Of a DNA stretch of 64,000 bases, positions 32,355 through 44,506 are shown in pieces; position 1 is the stretch's first letter; every line of letters begins with the position of its first letter. Both the position numbers and the translations under genes were made by a program. Under the pieces are notes generated by a model. That model saw nothing but the letters and a program-made list of their open reading frames with translations. It did no database searches and had not been told where the DNA came from. Origin of the DNA: Raphanus sativus (Eukaryota > Streptophyta > Magnoliopsida > Brassicales > Brassicaceae); NCBI RefSeq assembly GCF_000801105.2, contig NC_079519.1:30355288-30419287 (forward strand), read 5' to 3'.

Positions 32355-34808
32355 CTTTGAGTTTCTTATGGAATGCTTGGCCGATTTAAGAAATAATCTG
32401 ATGAGAAGAGGATTGAATCTTCTTATTCGGAGTGGTGAACCTGAAGACATTCTTCCTTCTCTAGCTAAAGAATTTGGAGCTCATACAGTTAAGTCTTTTT
32501 TTTGTGTGTGTGCTTGTGCTGAAAGTTTCAGATGTTTCTTGAAGATGTTTAACTTTGTATAGTATGTTTTTCAGGTGTTTGCTCATAAAGAAACGTGCAG
32601 CGAGGAGCTACAAGTTGAAAGACTTGTGGGTAAGGCTTTGAAAGGGGTTGGGAATGGGACTACTAAGCTTGAGCTTGTCTGGGGAAGTACAATGTACCAT
32701 AAAGATGATCTTCCGTTTGAAGTTCTTGATTTGCCTGATATCTACACTCAGTATCGTAAGGTGTGATTCTGTTTTGTTATGACGCATATAGGATCGTAAT
32801 CCTTAGTTGTTTGTGTCTGGTTGAAAATTTTGCTTGCAGTCAGTGGAAGCAAACTGTAGGATCAGAAGCACTACTCGTATTCCACTTTCTCTAGGGCCAA
32901 CACCTTGTGTTGATAACTGGGGAGATGTTCCAACTGTTGGTCAACTTGGACTTGAGCCACAAGAGGTGAGTTTCTCTTGGAAGCCCTTTACTTGAGACAA
33001 GAGAGAAAAGGAAGTAAAACAAAATTCTTTATATGTATGTTTGATACAGGAGACAAGAGGAATGAGATTTGTGGGTGGTGAAAGTGCAGGAGTAGGCAGA
33101 GTTTTTGAGTACTTTTGGAACAAGGCAAAGATCAGACTCTGAGCTCTTCTTGCTTCTACTATAACCTTACAATATAATACTGTATGTCTATTCAAGTCTA
33201 AGTTAGCATTTTTTTTTGGCAGGTGGCCCAAGAAATGTACAAGGGGAATGGAGTCAAGATAAGAAGCTGTTCGAGTCTTGGAGAGATGGCAAGACAGGGT
33301 GTGTGTTCTGATATTATGATTCTATTATAATGCTTTGAGGCTCTAAAAGGTATTAAAACTTTAGTGAATGCTCATGAATGGGTTTAGGTATCCTCTTATA
33401 GATGCAAACATGAAGGACTTATCCACTACAGGCTTCATGTCAAATCGAGGCCGATAAGTATATGATTAGTTTCCCTCTGTGCAACTTAGCTATGTTTCTT
33501 TTCATGGATTGATTGTTTTATTTTATTCGCTGTGTAGATTGTTTGTTCGTTTCTTGTGAGAGACAGGGGCTTGGACTGGCGCATGGGTGCTGAATGGTTT
33601 GTTGGAATTGAACCTTTGATTAAACTTACAAAGTGAAGATGGAATCAAGTGAAGAAGAAGAAGAAGTGGAAGCAAGGAAGCTTGCCACATAAGGAAAAGA
33701 AGAAGAAGAAGAAGAAGAAAAAGAAGAAGAAGCTTGGAGCGCAAGCAACAGAAAAAGAAAGAAGAAAAAGAAGAAGAAGCTTGGAGCGCAAGCAACAGAA
33801 AAAGAAGAAGAAGCAAAGCCAACTAATTACAAGAAGTCCAACGAGAAGTTGAGATGTGACTTTAGTCACAAAGAATCAAGTTGAGAAGGAAAAGAATTAG
33901 TTGGCTAAACTATCTAAGGAAGAGTGAAGTATTGAATAAAAGCCTAGCTAAGAAGAGTTAGTGAGAGTTGTTGAAAGTTGTCTAAGTCTAGAGTCCAAGT
34001 TGTGCAAGTGTAGTAAGTAGAGAAGTCTACTATAAAATGTATGTGTGTGTTGTTGTAAGAAAAGTATCCAAATCAATAAGAAAAAGAGTTAGCAATGTAG
34101 ACATACAAAGTGTGTTCTCTCTTCTCTCTACAACATAAAGAAACGTGAGAGTAAAGAGAGTGTATGTGTGCTTGTGTATCACAAAACACAAGTACAAAAA
34201 CAAAGAGTGAACAAGTACAAAAACAGAGTGTCAACTGAGAACAGAACAAGTGAGAGAGATGACCATGACTGAGATAAGGCCAAGCAAAAACACAACATGG
34301 TTTAAGACATGTCTTTTGGACTATGATCCTTGTTCTAATTACGGAAACTGGACCTATCGAGCAGGTATTACTACTGCTACTCATGCCACTTGTGGCTTTA
34401 TGGAAACTTTTCATATGATGATGAACAATTTTGTTTTGGCTCATCGAAGGAGTTGGTAATGATCCAAGAGAAGACCAGTACTTTAGCATCCCCAAGCAAG
34501 TAAGTAACTTATAACATCTGGTCCCAGCAAGTGACGTGAAGAAGAGACTGAAGCTGTGTTTTTTTTTTTGGGGGGGAGGGTCAGCTCAGAACTATGATCC
34601 AGAAGGAGAGTACGTTGCGTTTTGGGTGCAGCAGCTGTGTCGGCTTCCAAAAGAGAAAAGGCATTGGCCTGGGAGATTGATGTATATGGACACAGTTGTG
34701 CCATTGAAGCATGGTCATGGTGGTAGTGCTCAAACGTCTCCAGGGTCAAAGTCTCGTGGTGGTTTCAGAGGGAATCACAGTGGGAATCACACCACCAATG
34801 GTCCTTAG
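32355..34808 (+). pseudogene. CRY3: CRY3 (cryptochrome-DASH) pseudogene, right copy
   Basis: Exons read on the plus strand: 32355-32487, 32575-32760, 32840-32965, 33050-33124, 33223-33298, 33388-33453, 33538-33599 plus 34303-34364 (split by an LTR), 34450-34499 and 34585-34808. They encode the photolyase-homology region of CRY3 up to the Gly-rich tail after DTVVPLKHG. Missing are the N-terminal transit-peptide exon and roughly 80 residues between FEYFWN (33124) and GGPRNVQG (33223). The frame reads to a stop at 33142 instead. The donor after SNRGR reads ATAAGT rather than GTAAGT (33454), which would block splicing. The exon after CCCAAGCAA does not join the next in frame with the visible sites. 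The left copy shares the LTR and the deletion, so the gene was dead before the arms diverged. Confidence 0.9.
33600..34297 (+). mobile_element. Solo LTR (Copia-like) inside CRY3, right copy
   Basis: Starts TGTTGGAATTG, ends CACAACA, flanked by TGGTT at 33595-33599 and 34298-34302. At 698 bp it equals the left copy. Removing it rejoins AEW and the CLLDYDPCSNYGNW coding blocks. A TATAAAATG at about 34031 and a TG...CA structure fit an LTR promoter. It includes a GAA-rich tract at 33645-33815. Confidence 0.87.
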
Positions 34809-34911
34809 AGAAACTATTCTTCACAAGAATTTGTATTATTATTATTATTATGTTTTTTTTTAATTATTCTTATTATTATTATTATTATCATCATTAAACT
34901 ATAACAACATA

Positions 34912-36139
34912 CTAGATTTTGACCCACACACCCGTGCGGATGTATTTTTTATAAAATATGTTGTTTTCATGTCAATATTAGAGTTCGGCAAAAATATGAA
35001 TCCAAAAGATCGAACCGATCCCGATTCAAAAAGAAGTACCAAAACCAAACCGAAATTGATTAAATATCAAAATTATTCAAAATTATGTATATTATTTTTT
35101 AGATTTAGTTTATAAAAAACATCTAAAATATATATAGTACTTTTAAGTTGGTTTAAATAATTGAAATATATATAAATAGTCAAATATAAATATCTAAAAT
35201 AGTTAAATATACTCAAAACACCAAAATACTTAAAATAATTATTGATTCTCTATCCAAATATTTAAATCAAACCAATTTATATGTTAAGTTTAGGTATTCA
35301 AACTATGTTATTCAGATTTATTTGTAATATATTATTTTGTTTATATATTTGAGAAATTTAAAGTATATCTTGATCCCCCGCGGATGTTCTTTTTTGCGGT
35401 TTGCAATGTTTAATATCTACTATATTTTATATAAGTGTAATTTTGTTAAATAATTATTCTATGCTAATTTATAAATTAAATGACAAATTACATTAGTTAT
35501 TTCTTATATATCCAAATTATTGAAACATATGTTTTTTAATCATAGAGTTTATTTGAAATTTGTTTTGTATTTACAACCAATTAGAATAAATATTAATATG
35601 TTTCTATTCATTCATTTGTGTTAGAAAATATTTTTTAATATTTTAAAAAATGCATAAAGTCATGTTAAATTATTAACATTATTTTTAATTATAGATCAGA
35701 TATAGTTGGGTAGATTATATGTATATGAGAAAAACTTTAATAAATTTTTAAAATATGGTCATGATTTTATATAATTAGATAATTTATAGTTGAAGCATTA
35801 GAAATACAAAGTTAATCTGTTTGGTTCATATCTATCACTAAAATATTTAACAACATTTTTGTGATAGTTATATATAAATAAGCTTGGAATTGTTGGTGGT
35901 ACCCATGTTTAAATAGTACAATAACATAATAAAGGTATAGATGACATTATTCGATTTTAGTAAACACATCAATATTTGAATTAAAAATTTGTTAATGGGC
36001 TTGTTGATTTGTTTTGGTGTATTACGTGAGAGGCTTTGTGTTAATATTAATGTATGTATTATTAAAATCAGTGGCAATGATTGTAAATATATAAACTAAG
36101 TGAGGGTTAATTTACATTTGCACTTTAATTTTAATAGGA
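34912..36139 (-). mobile_element. Non-autonomous Helitron (right arm copy)
   Basis: Mirror of 21075-22304: ends ACTAGATTTTGACCC on the plus strand at 34911 and TTTTAATAGGA at 36139. It differs from the left copy by scattered substitutions and indels (for example AAAATAATTATT instead of the left-arm sequence near 35450). Confidence 0.75.
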
Positions 36140-38027
36140 TAGATTAGACGATTCCTTTAAACTATGTAAAAAATATATATTACACGATTCATTTTCAACT
36201 ATATAACAAACATATTACACGGTTTATCATTTTCAACTATGTAACAAACATATTACACGTCCTTCTCATCTCCTTTTCCACGCTCTTTCCCGATATAGGC
36301 TGATGATCGGTATGGAGGTGAGAGTGTGAGACCTCCATATGTCAGGGCCAGCTCCAAATTTGTGGGTTCGGATACAACCTGAAATCCGAATCAGGGCCAC
36401 TACAAAATTTTGTCATGGTCTTATCCATTCTAGGTAAGACCTCCGTAGTCTCGTTCTCATATCTTTCCTCAGTTTCCCACTTCCAAAGTTTGAATTTTAT
36501 ATTGACCAGTTTCAGTTTATTTTTTACTTAAATGGAGACCATGATAGACCCGACAAATTCATCAGTACTACTATGTCTCTATTTCTTCTCTTTTCTTTTG
36601 TGCTAGTTGCTTCTCCCGGACAAGCCTTGATCAACTTGAATCGCATGCGTAGGGAAACTCAATTCCACTTTAGTTCAAAAACTCATTTCTCTTATAACTA
36701 GTTTCGTTCATATATCACACAAAGTGAGCAGATAATCAGAGCTTCCATACAATTCCATATGGAGTAACTAAAGAGCTTATTACATATGCTTACAAAATTA
36801 AATTATTAGTAGTCTGAATGATTGAGTGCTTGTCATAGTAAACGGTGACGTTTCTGTTCTTGTCCTATCCGGTTCTTTATATAATATGTCAGCAGATTAT
36901 GTACAAAAGGAAAAGAGGATACGATATAGGAATGATGATAATTGATAACGCACGTACCTAAAAAGCTGAAACATTTTAAAGAGGAAGGCGATGATGACTT
37001 GATGAGTGTCTCTTGTCAAATTTGCGTTCAAGGATTTGGTTATGATTGTCGACCAAAATCTTTATTAGATGACCACTTTTGTCGGCCCGCAGTACCTTAG
37101 ATTCCCAAAAAACGACAACGCAATTTCATAATATTCCACAAATTTCGGCTTCTTTTCTCCTTTTTCATCGCTTTTATATAATTCTCTTGACTGTTACGTA
37201 ATATTACGTCCAACAAAATAATCTGCGAATTATAATTGATTTTGCTTATTTATGTTAGGTCAAGAAATGATAATTGACAGCATAGTATATAATTCCAGAT
37301 AACTAACACCGTACGCACTGGAGCTGACAGACGCCAACAACAATAGTGCATTTTTTGCACTATGTTTAGGGCTGTATGTGTTGTGCATTCTAAATAAACC
37401 TATGTATAAACTATAGATTAGGAACGGCCAATGCAAGCAGGCTCGTTCCCTTAATAGTTCGGGTTATCCTATTTGTAAGTCAAAACATTCAAACCAATCT
37501 TATATTTTTTTCTACTGTTTTGACTATTTTATATTATGATATTAAACTTAAATATGATGGGGGAAAACAGACAAGAACAGCCAACCTTTTGTCCATGAAT
37601 CTTTAACTCCACAAAACCAGTTGCATCTGAAATAAAATATGAAGCTCAAACCCATTTGTGGACTGAATTCATTTTTTTTTTTATCTGAAAGAAAATTTCA
37701 TTATATTTAGAGATATGTACAGAACGGCCTATCTGGTGCTTATAAATGTCTTCACTTAAGATTTGCTTAGAATATATCCTCTTTTAAATGCCTCTCCTAG
37801 AAGCTGTTGTAATAAGAAAACAAAGAAAATCCCCCTTTATTTGAAAAACTTCACAAGAATAAAAGTAACCATTAACAAAAGAAAAAACGTGTATTAATAT
37901 ACTATCATGAAAAAAAATTAATATACTATTGCACCGATGCTGGACATCTGATCAATACCAAGGGTCGTTAGTACAGTTCACATAGTCGATTTGAAAGAAT
38001 GAAAATGTAGAGTATTCCATGGAGAGT
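36140..38027. other. Intergenic DNA, mirror of 19175-21074
   Basis: No coding gene. The tandem GAGCTGGCCCTGA duplication of the left arm is altered here. Confidence 0.4.
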
Positions 38028-38167
38028 TTGCATGAGTAGAAGAGAGCAAAATGTAGCCGAAGGACAACTTGCCAGAATTAGTTCATCACCAATATTGTTA
38101 TGCATGATGAACGACCCTCCGGCAAAGTCATCCTTGGCTGCATTATACTCTACTCAACTTCATGCAA
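38028..38167 (-). ncRNA. MIR169B: MIR169b precursor (right copy, altered mature sequence)
   Basis: Minus-strand mirror of the left copy. The star arm (38052-38073) is unchanged. The mature arm (38119-38140) reads CAGCCAAGGATGACTTTGCC, one T more than the left copy and than known miR169. The loop-side sequence also differs (AACTAATT against AACATAATT). If real, the product would carry a bulge against its NF-YA targets and might be processed differently. A homopolymer sequencing error is equally possible. Confidence 0.8.
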
Positions 38168-39432
38168 TTCTACTCCGTTGGGCATGCATTTTCATCAAAC
38201 TTCAATGCATGAGAGTGTTTGTGATGGGTATGGGAAGTGTAATGAGAGCAAGTATTTATAAAAGAGAGAGACATGTAACTGCACAACGTAATCCGGTCCG
38301 ATATAATATGCATTTACATATATGGTGATATAAATATTCGACAATCAGGTAAAGATTCGGAAACCAAGTGGCTCTAGTGCTAAAAATAAAGCCAATATAA
38401 TGTTAATGTCAAAGACTCGGCCTTTCCACCATCCACTCACAAAGTCTTGTACACTTCTTAAAATCGGTATATCAATCGATTCTCTCAACCTAACTTATTA
38501 GATGTTTATTTATCTTTAGCCTTAACTAATTTGGAGCAGTTAACACACATGGCTTGTTAACCAGTTTTCTGTAGACAATTCATTTAAGTTTTTCAGATCT
38601 AATTTAACAATGCTGCATCACACAAAGAAAATACATCTGTCAGACATATTTTCATGATTTTGTCCAAAAAGATATGAAAAAGTTATAACTCCAATATATA
38701 TCTTAAGAACCCATTTTCAGGATCAAATTGACAGGTAGATCTTAAGATTTTAAAACTTGATCAACCACTGAACCAATATGGATGCTCTAAGATGGTGTCT
38801 ACATTGTCCCACTGCTTTGAACCAAATAAATATTTACCTTTTGGAGAAATATTGAAAGTCAAAGAATTATTTGCATTAGTGGTGATTGGCCTCCATGCTA
38901 ATAAAAAAAAGCAGAAAAAGCGATCAGGGGAATATAAAAAGAAAAACATGATAGATATGGTTAGATATTGAGAGCTGCACTTCATTTTTGTCAACAACAG
39001 TAAAGTATTTATTTATTGATTCATGTCTCTAAATGTTTACATATGTATCTAATATGTGCATATATAAGGGTGTATGTCGTTATCATCCATGTTTTAATTT
39101 AATTTATGCATACAACGATAAACTCTGGCGACTTCTTAACTTCTGGCGACTCTTAACTTATGGTATTGTGATCTTCCCTATTGCTCAAAAAGAATATAGC
39201 ATGAATTAACTGGTCCTGGTGTTACTGAATTCGATAGGTCATGTGTATAATTATCATCAAAACAAAAATATTTTACTTCCACTTTCGACATGCAGTATTT
39301 ATGTAATACATGTTCAGTTAACCTTGACATAAAGCAAGATGTTAGGGTATTAGTAACAGACTTGAATCATATATTATTAGATCATCTTCAAATAAGTCTA
39401 TGTTTTTCTAAAGTGAAACTTATAAAAGTTTA

Positions 39433-39743
39433 CTAGATCTTGACCTGCGCGCACGTCCGCGCGGATGGTCGTTTTTCGGTTTGAAATGTTATGATATTAT
39501 TTTTTAGGTATGTAATTGTGATATTAAATTTCTGTATACTGTCCTGGTGATATTAAAAGTGTAAATGATGAAGTACATAGTTATTTGGTTGAAACATATT
39601 TTGTTAATCATATAGTTGTTTGTGGTAGTGTGTGGAACTAGAAGATCTAATGAATAAATAGCTATGACTAAGGATGCCATTTTAAAAATTGTAAATTACG
39701 TAGACATGTTCATAGAAAATACAATGATTTATAAAATTTTATA
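39433..39743 (-). mobile_element. Helitron 3' end, cut off by the gap
   Basis: CTAG at 39433 followed by the GC-rich hairpin (CTGCGCGCACGTCCGCGCGG) is the mirror of the end at 17752. The element runs into the N gap. Confidence 0.75.
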
Positions 39744-39843
39744 NNNNNNNNNNNNNNNNNNNNNNNNNNNNNNNNNNNNNNNNNNNNNNNNNNNNNNNNN
39801 NNNNNNNNNNNNNNNNNNNNNNNNNNNNNNNNNNNNNNNNNNN
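39744..39843. other. Assembly gap, 100 N
   Basis: Exactly 100 N. The right repeat arm ends at its left edge. Confidence 0.98.
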
Positions 39844-40580
39844 CTTAAAGATTTAACTTCTAATACAAGATTTTGAGAATACTACATATATCTCCTAGAT
39901 TTTTAATATACACATACATGAATATGTTACTATAAATGCTCTTTCAACTGCTTATTTTTATTAGACTAAAAATCATTTTCAAAGCATATGTCACGAACCA
40001 TGGTTAAATATACAGTACATTAATTAAATAATAACTCAAATTTTTTGTCTATGATATGAAGGAGAGAAAGAGGAGGGAAATGGGACGAGTGGATTACATG
40101 TAGATTGATGCTGGGAAGCGTTCAACGATGGGCTCCGCGGAAGTTGAGCACTTAATTCATAATTAAGTAGTATCATTTGGTGTTGTTAACTTAATTCATG
40201 TTCAGGACGTGTAAACAATATCTTCTAACTGACATCGAAACGGTCCAAAGCTAAGAGAGAGAGAAAAAAAAAAGAAACGGAACACAGTAATAGAAAGGGT
40301 CTCAAACAAATGTCAATGGCTTTCCATAACGACCGGAATCGTTTTATGTTGTTGATTTAGTTTTTGAATTTAATTTGTTTGGAGATTGATGGCCTCCACC
40401 ACCATAACACTCCCAAGAAACTTCCGAGATTGAAGCTTTGTTTTACAAACACACAAATAATCGAATCTCATTTTTATTGAAACCTAGTTTCTCTCAGGAG
40501 ATTCGTACCTTGATATATACGTTACCTTTCTTTTCATTCAAAAGTAATATTTTGACCTTCTTTTGATATTACTTGAGGTT
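39844..40580. other. Upstream region of the following pseudogene
   Basis: AT-rich, no gene. It does not match the sequence left of 17439, so the inverted repeat does not visibly resume after the gap. Confidence 0.4.
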
Positions 40581-41114
40581 ATGGCAACAAAGCCGGACAA
40601 CCAAGACCAGAACAAGATCTAACCAAAGCAAATTTCATCGGTGTCATCAGTCATCACAAGATGAATCTAATCAGAAACCGGAAAAGTCTTTGTAATTGCC
40701 GAAAATATGAAAAAGAAGAGGAAGAAGAACTGATCAACGAAGAGAACTCTGACAAAATATAGGAAAATAAAGAAAAAGAGAACAAGGGTGAACTCAATGA
40801 AGAGACTAAGATGAAGATGAGACTTCAAGAAGGATGATATTGACATGCATTCGAAATAAGTTGAAAGTGATGAAGAGGCAACCGAAGAAGAAGTGAGAGA
40901 AGAAAAGGAAGTGAACAAAAAGGAGAGGGTTTAGGAAGAAGAATCAGAAGAAAATAACAAGAGGGAAGTAGTGAAAGGTAAGAAAGAATCTCCATCAGCC
41001 TACAACGATGTAATAGTAAGTAAGATGCAAAAGAACCCAGTGAAGAACAAAGTTTTGGCTCTTGCTGGAACTTTTCATACTGTTATTTACTATGAGACTG
41101 CATCATCTAAGTGA
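40581..41114 (+). pseudogene. Pseudogene of a Glu/Lys-rich calmodulin-binding-like protein
   Basis: The frame starts MATKPDNQDQNKI and stops at once. Across the region, glutamate- and lysine-rich coding (KKRRKKN, EEVREEKEV-type runs) appears in shifting frames. The end reads cleanly: PSAYNDVIVSKMQKNPVKNK, VLALAGTFHTVIYYETASSK, stop. The conserved C-terminus resembles plant calmodulin-binding-domain proteins (At5g10660/At5g24880 type, from memory). The position next to the OXS3-like gene fits At5g24880. Several stops and shifts exclude a functional product. Confidence 0.65.
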
Positions 41115-42500
41115 TATATGTCACACAGAGACACTACTACAACAACAACAATGACATCTTTAGCTTCGAATTCCATGTTATGTCTAATTATCTTAATTTT
41201 TGTCCGGTGAATTGTATGCGTTTTGAGTGAAGAAAGAAGTGGATTGGATGCATTGGTGTATATATGCAAGTATCTAGATTATTATGATCAATATGAAGCA
41301 AAACCTAATGTTTAACGGTAAGAACTAGAAAGAGGGGTAAGTATTGGCTACAGAAGAATAATTAACATTGATAGTTTACATCTTGTTATGGTTCAGAAAA
41401 ATCCCACGTGGAAGAAGGATCATCATATACATAGTGGCAGCGTCACACTGCAGATCTGCAAGTGTTAGAGATGGGCAAGTAGGCAAGTGACAGATGTGGG
41501 CTCATATAGTGGAAGATGTCCCGTCACTAGTGTATTTGTGTACCCAAGATACGAGTCAGTGCTGTTTTATAATATAGCCTTTCTAAATTGGTTTAGGTAA
41601 TTTTGGCCCGATTGTTTTAGTTTGTGCAATTTTGTTTACAAAATGTTAGTCCATATATACGTATCAACAGTTGGTCAAAGTCCATTCATGCTTTTGGTCA
41701 AAGAACTGAATTTGGTAAATAATACATCAACATACTAACACAAATGATGTGATACATGTCATGGGGGAAATAAGTGTTATTAAACTCTAAAATTTGTTTA
41801 TGTCACTGAAAAGTGAAAACTATAAATAAAGTGCTAAATATAGAGTATTTTGTTAAGGTTAAATAAGTGAATAACATGTGTTAAAAAAAAGTGAATAACC
41901 TGATAGTAATAGATACTATATGCTACTCAACCTTGTTCTATTAAATTTTACCCAAATCAATTTATGACTTAGAAGGATACATGTGCTTTTAGTGCCTATC
42001 CAAGTTTTGCCCCACCCACATGAAAGCTCCAATCAACTTTGACATTTTGTTATACAAAACAAACATAGATGGCAGGACACAAAATAAGTGAGATTGAGTG
42101 ACAGTTGTCCAGAAAGTTGTCCGAACGAGATGAGATCAACCACAAAACAAAAAAACAAAGAGAAAGAGAAGAACAACAAGAAGAGGTTGCACGTCTTGTT
42201 TGCTTAATTTTATTTTATTTTCCCAACCCTCATCAGTTACATTGTATAAATGGCTTTGACAGGTTTACGATTGTATAAAGACATCTTAATTGTATCTGTA
42301 TGTAAAACTTATGTGTACTTTAGATCAAACTTGTATATGCTGAAAAACAAATCTGTGTATCAAAATATGCATTTCTACATCTATTATATTAAAAGAGAAG
42401 TCATAATTTCTTTTATGTGTGATATTCTTATCTGGACTATCTTATATATTAGTATTAAATATATATATATTTAATACTAATAATATATAACCTTTCTAAC
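41115..42500. other. AT-rich intergenic DNA
   Basis: No gene seen. Near 42380, CTATTATATTAAAAGAGAAG resembles a Helitron 5' end, and TATTAGTATTAAATAT with its inverse forms a palindrome at 42447-42485 just before the gap. Confidence 0.4.
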
Positions 42501-42600
42501 NNNNNNNNNNNNNNNNNNNNNNNNNNNNNNNNNNNNNNNNNNNNNNNNNNNNNNNNNNNNNNNNNNNNNNNNNNNNNNNNNNNNNNNNNNNNNNNNNNNN
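42501..42600. other. Assembly gap, 100 N
   Basis: Exactly 100 N. Confidence 0.98.
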
Positions 42601-43242
42601 AATCTAAAAAAATTAGTATTTTCCTTTTGGCCAAAAGAAAAAAAAGTATTTTCCTAAAATAAATTTTGTGGTATTTATTTTTCTGTTTGAAAGAGTTATC
42701 AACCGAGTCAGTTTCTTTTGGGAATTTATTAATAACATAGGAATCCATTTCAACAAAATCAATTAATTTACATGTACTACATTACATTTATAGACTTGGG
42801 ATATCACCAACCTCCACATGTTTGCTCACTCTTCTAGAAAAATATCCACATAGTATTGACTTGTACTTTTAAAAATAAAATAAAAATCTAATACTATAAA
42901 GAAAAGGTGTCTCTCTTCTTGAGAAGCCACGTCACTAATTGGGTTCACCAGCGAGCGACACCTGTCCCTCTCCTGCGAAACTCAGCGTTTCATTAACTCA
43001 TCTTGGGTTCCTTCTCCATTGTCGTTGGGCTGCTTCCAAAAGGTCAGGCCCGTCCAACTCTACGTACAATAACAAGAATTAAACGTTGCGTTTCGGATTA
43101 GGGTTGTTGGTGTCTCCATCTCTCGCGTTATCCAGAAGCGTTCTTCCGTCGAGAGATCTTTCGTCTTCTTCGTCCGAGGCGCGGCGGTAACCGATATCCC
43201 TCACTAAGCCCTCTTTAATCAATCACACACGATCCCCATTCA

Positions 43243-43899
43243 ATGCGACCCTGGAGAGTTCAAGGCGGTGGAAACTCTGCTATAAAAAAGGCAAGTGTTC
43301 ATGCTCTCATACTCATTCTTTGTTCTAAGCGAATAAGTATACAAAAAATTTGAGTCATGGCTAACGAATTGGTTTTCTTCTCCGATCTACAGACTGGCCG
43401 CTCTTCCTCCTCTGCTCAAGTTCGCCTGCTCCGATTTTGGGAGGCCAAGAACGTCTGGCGTGGTGGAGAGTTTATGGGAGTCGACATGCTCCTTCTTGAT
43501 TCTCAGGTAATTTTTTTACTGGATTTTCGTTTATAATTTTAATTTGATATCCGGTTAGTTTGTATACACATCGCCACCGTATTGATTCCAGATTATTAAA
43601 GTTCATTGTCTTCTGGGGTTCCTGCTGTAGATTTGTGTTATGTCCATTTCCCATGTTCTGATGTTTGATATATGTTTTACAGTGATCATATTTTGCGTCT
43701 GAGAAAATGACCCGTTTTTGCCTATTAGTTGATGTTTATATTTGTTCCACCATGTTATATCCATATTGCAAATTTCTTTCGTACCTTTTACTGTTCTTTT
43801 TAAACTGAGAAATTCTCAGCTTTGATGATTTTGTTGCTTATACTTCAGGCGGCCACTATCAGTGTCAACCGGCTAGAGACCCACCGGTGTAACAGAGTT
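43243..43899 (+). pseudogene. Replication protein A1-like (DUF223) fragment
   Basis: Exons 43243-43290, 43393-43506 and 43849-43899 encode MRPWRVQGGGNSAIKK, TGRSSSSAQVRLLRFWEAKN, VWRGGEFMGVDMLLLDSQ and [13 protein letters not shown] before a stop at 43900. VRLLRFWEA...GVDMLLLDS is the first OB-fold motif of the RPA1-like proteins that are abundant in Brassicaceae and often Helitron-linked. The first intron would use a GC donor (GCAAGT at 43291). The remaining OB-folds are missing. Confidence 0.7.
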
Positions 43900-43909
43900 T
43901 GAACGTTGT

Positions 43910-44348
43910 ATGATTCCTCTATGTCACCAAATTGCTCAGTGCTTGAGCAGCTCTCACTTTCAGGTAGTTAACTTTTATCTACCGTTTGTTAAGAGTCTTG
44001 GATAGTTCATGAGTTTCACTGCTTGTGTATGTGTGTGTTTAGGTAGCGGAACGGGCTCTATATTCATGGAACAAAATCATGTTAGTGACTTGGTGAGACA
44101 TAACAGCGGAATCAATCTACCGATAGCGTTTCCAGCTTTGGAGAAAAAACGGTAGTAGCCATTGGAACCAGGCTGTGAAGAACTTGACAGAGAATGTGCT
44201 CAAGGTTTTGTATGATACAAATCCAAAGTTGTTTAAAGAATGTTTGTGCAAGTTTCAAGAGGATCAGCTAAATGCAGAGGATAACAAGAAGAAGAATGGA
44301 GAAACATGGAGACAGCTAGAGGAGATTGTTGCTTCAATGGCGAAGTAA
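43910..44348 (+). pseudogene. PP2A regulatory B' (B56) C-terminal fragment, frameshifted
   Basis: [18 protein letters not shown] (43910-43963), then after an intron VAERALYSWN (44043), are the last HEAT-like repeats of a PP2A B' subunit. Near 44075 the frame shifts: HVSDLVRHNSGINLPIAFPA and HWNQAVKNLTENVLKVLYD continue in another frame to ETWRQLEEIVASMAK and a stop at 44346. The enzyme family targets PP2A to substrates. This piece lacks the N-terminal two thirds of the protein. Confidence 0.85.
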
Positions 44349-44506
44349 AGAGTTTTATATTCTGCACTTTTCACGCTATACAAAAGAAAAGAAGAAAATT
44401 GGTTTATGTTTTGTTTTTCTTACGCCTGAAAGGTATATACAGTTTTTACTTTTTGCTTTGCTTGGTTCAAGTCTATTGTTTGTACTCTTTCAGTTCTTGA
44501 TTTTGT

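Larger units (their letters stand above)
30211..39743 (-). repeat. Right arm of the large inverted repeat
   Basis: Reverse-complement counterpart of 17439-28600 without the 1672-bp insertion. It begins in the FPF1 leader and ends exactly at the N gap at 39744, where its partner base is 17439. Small indels relative to the left arm become common toward this end (MIR169b, the 39140 repeat, the Helitron end). This could reflect allelic divergence or lower consensus quality. Confidence 0.93.
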
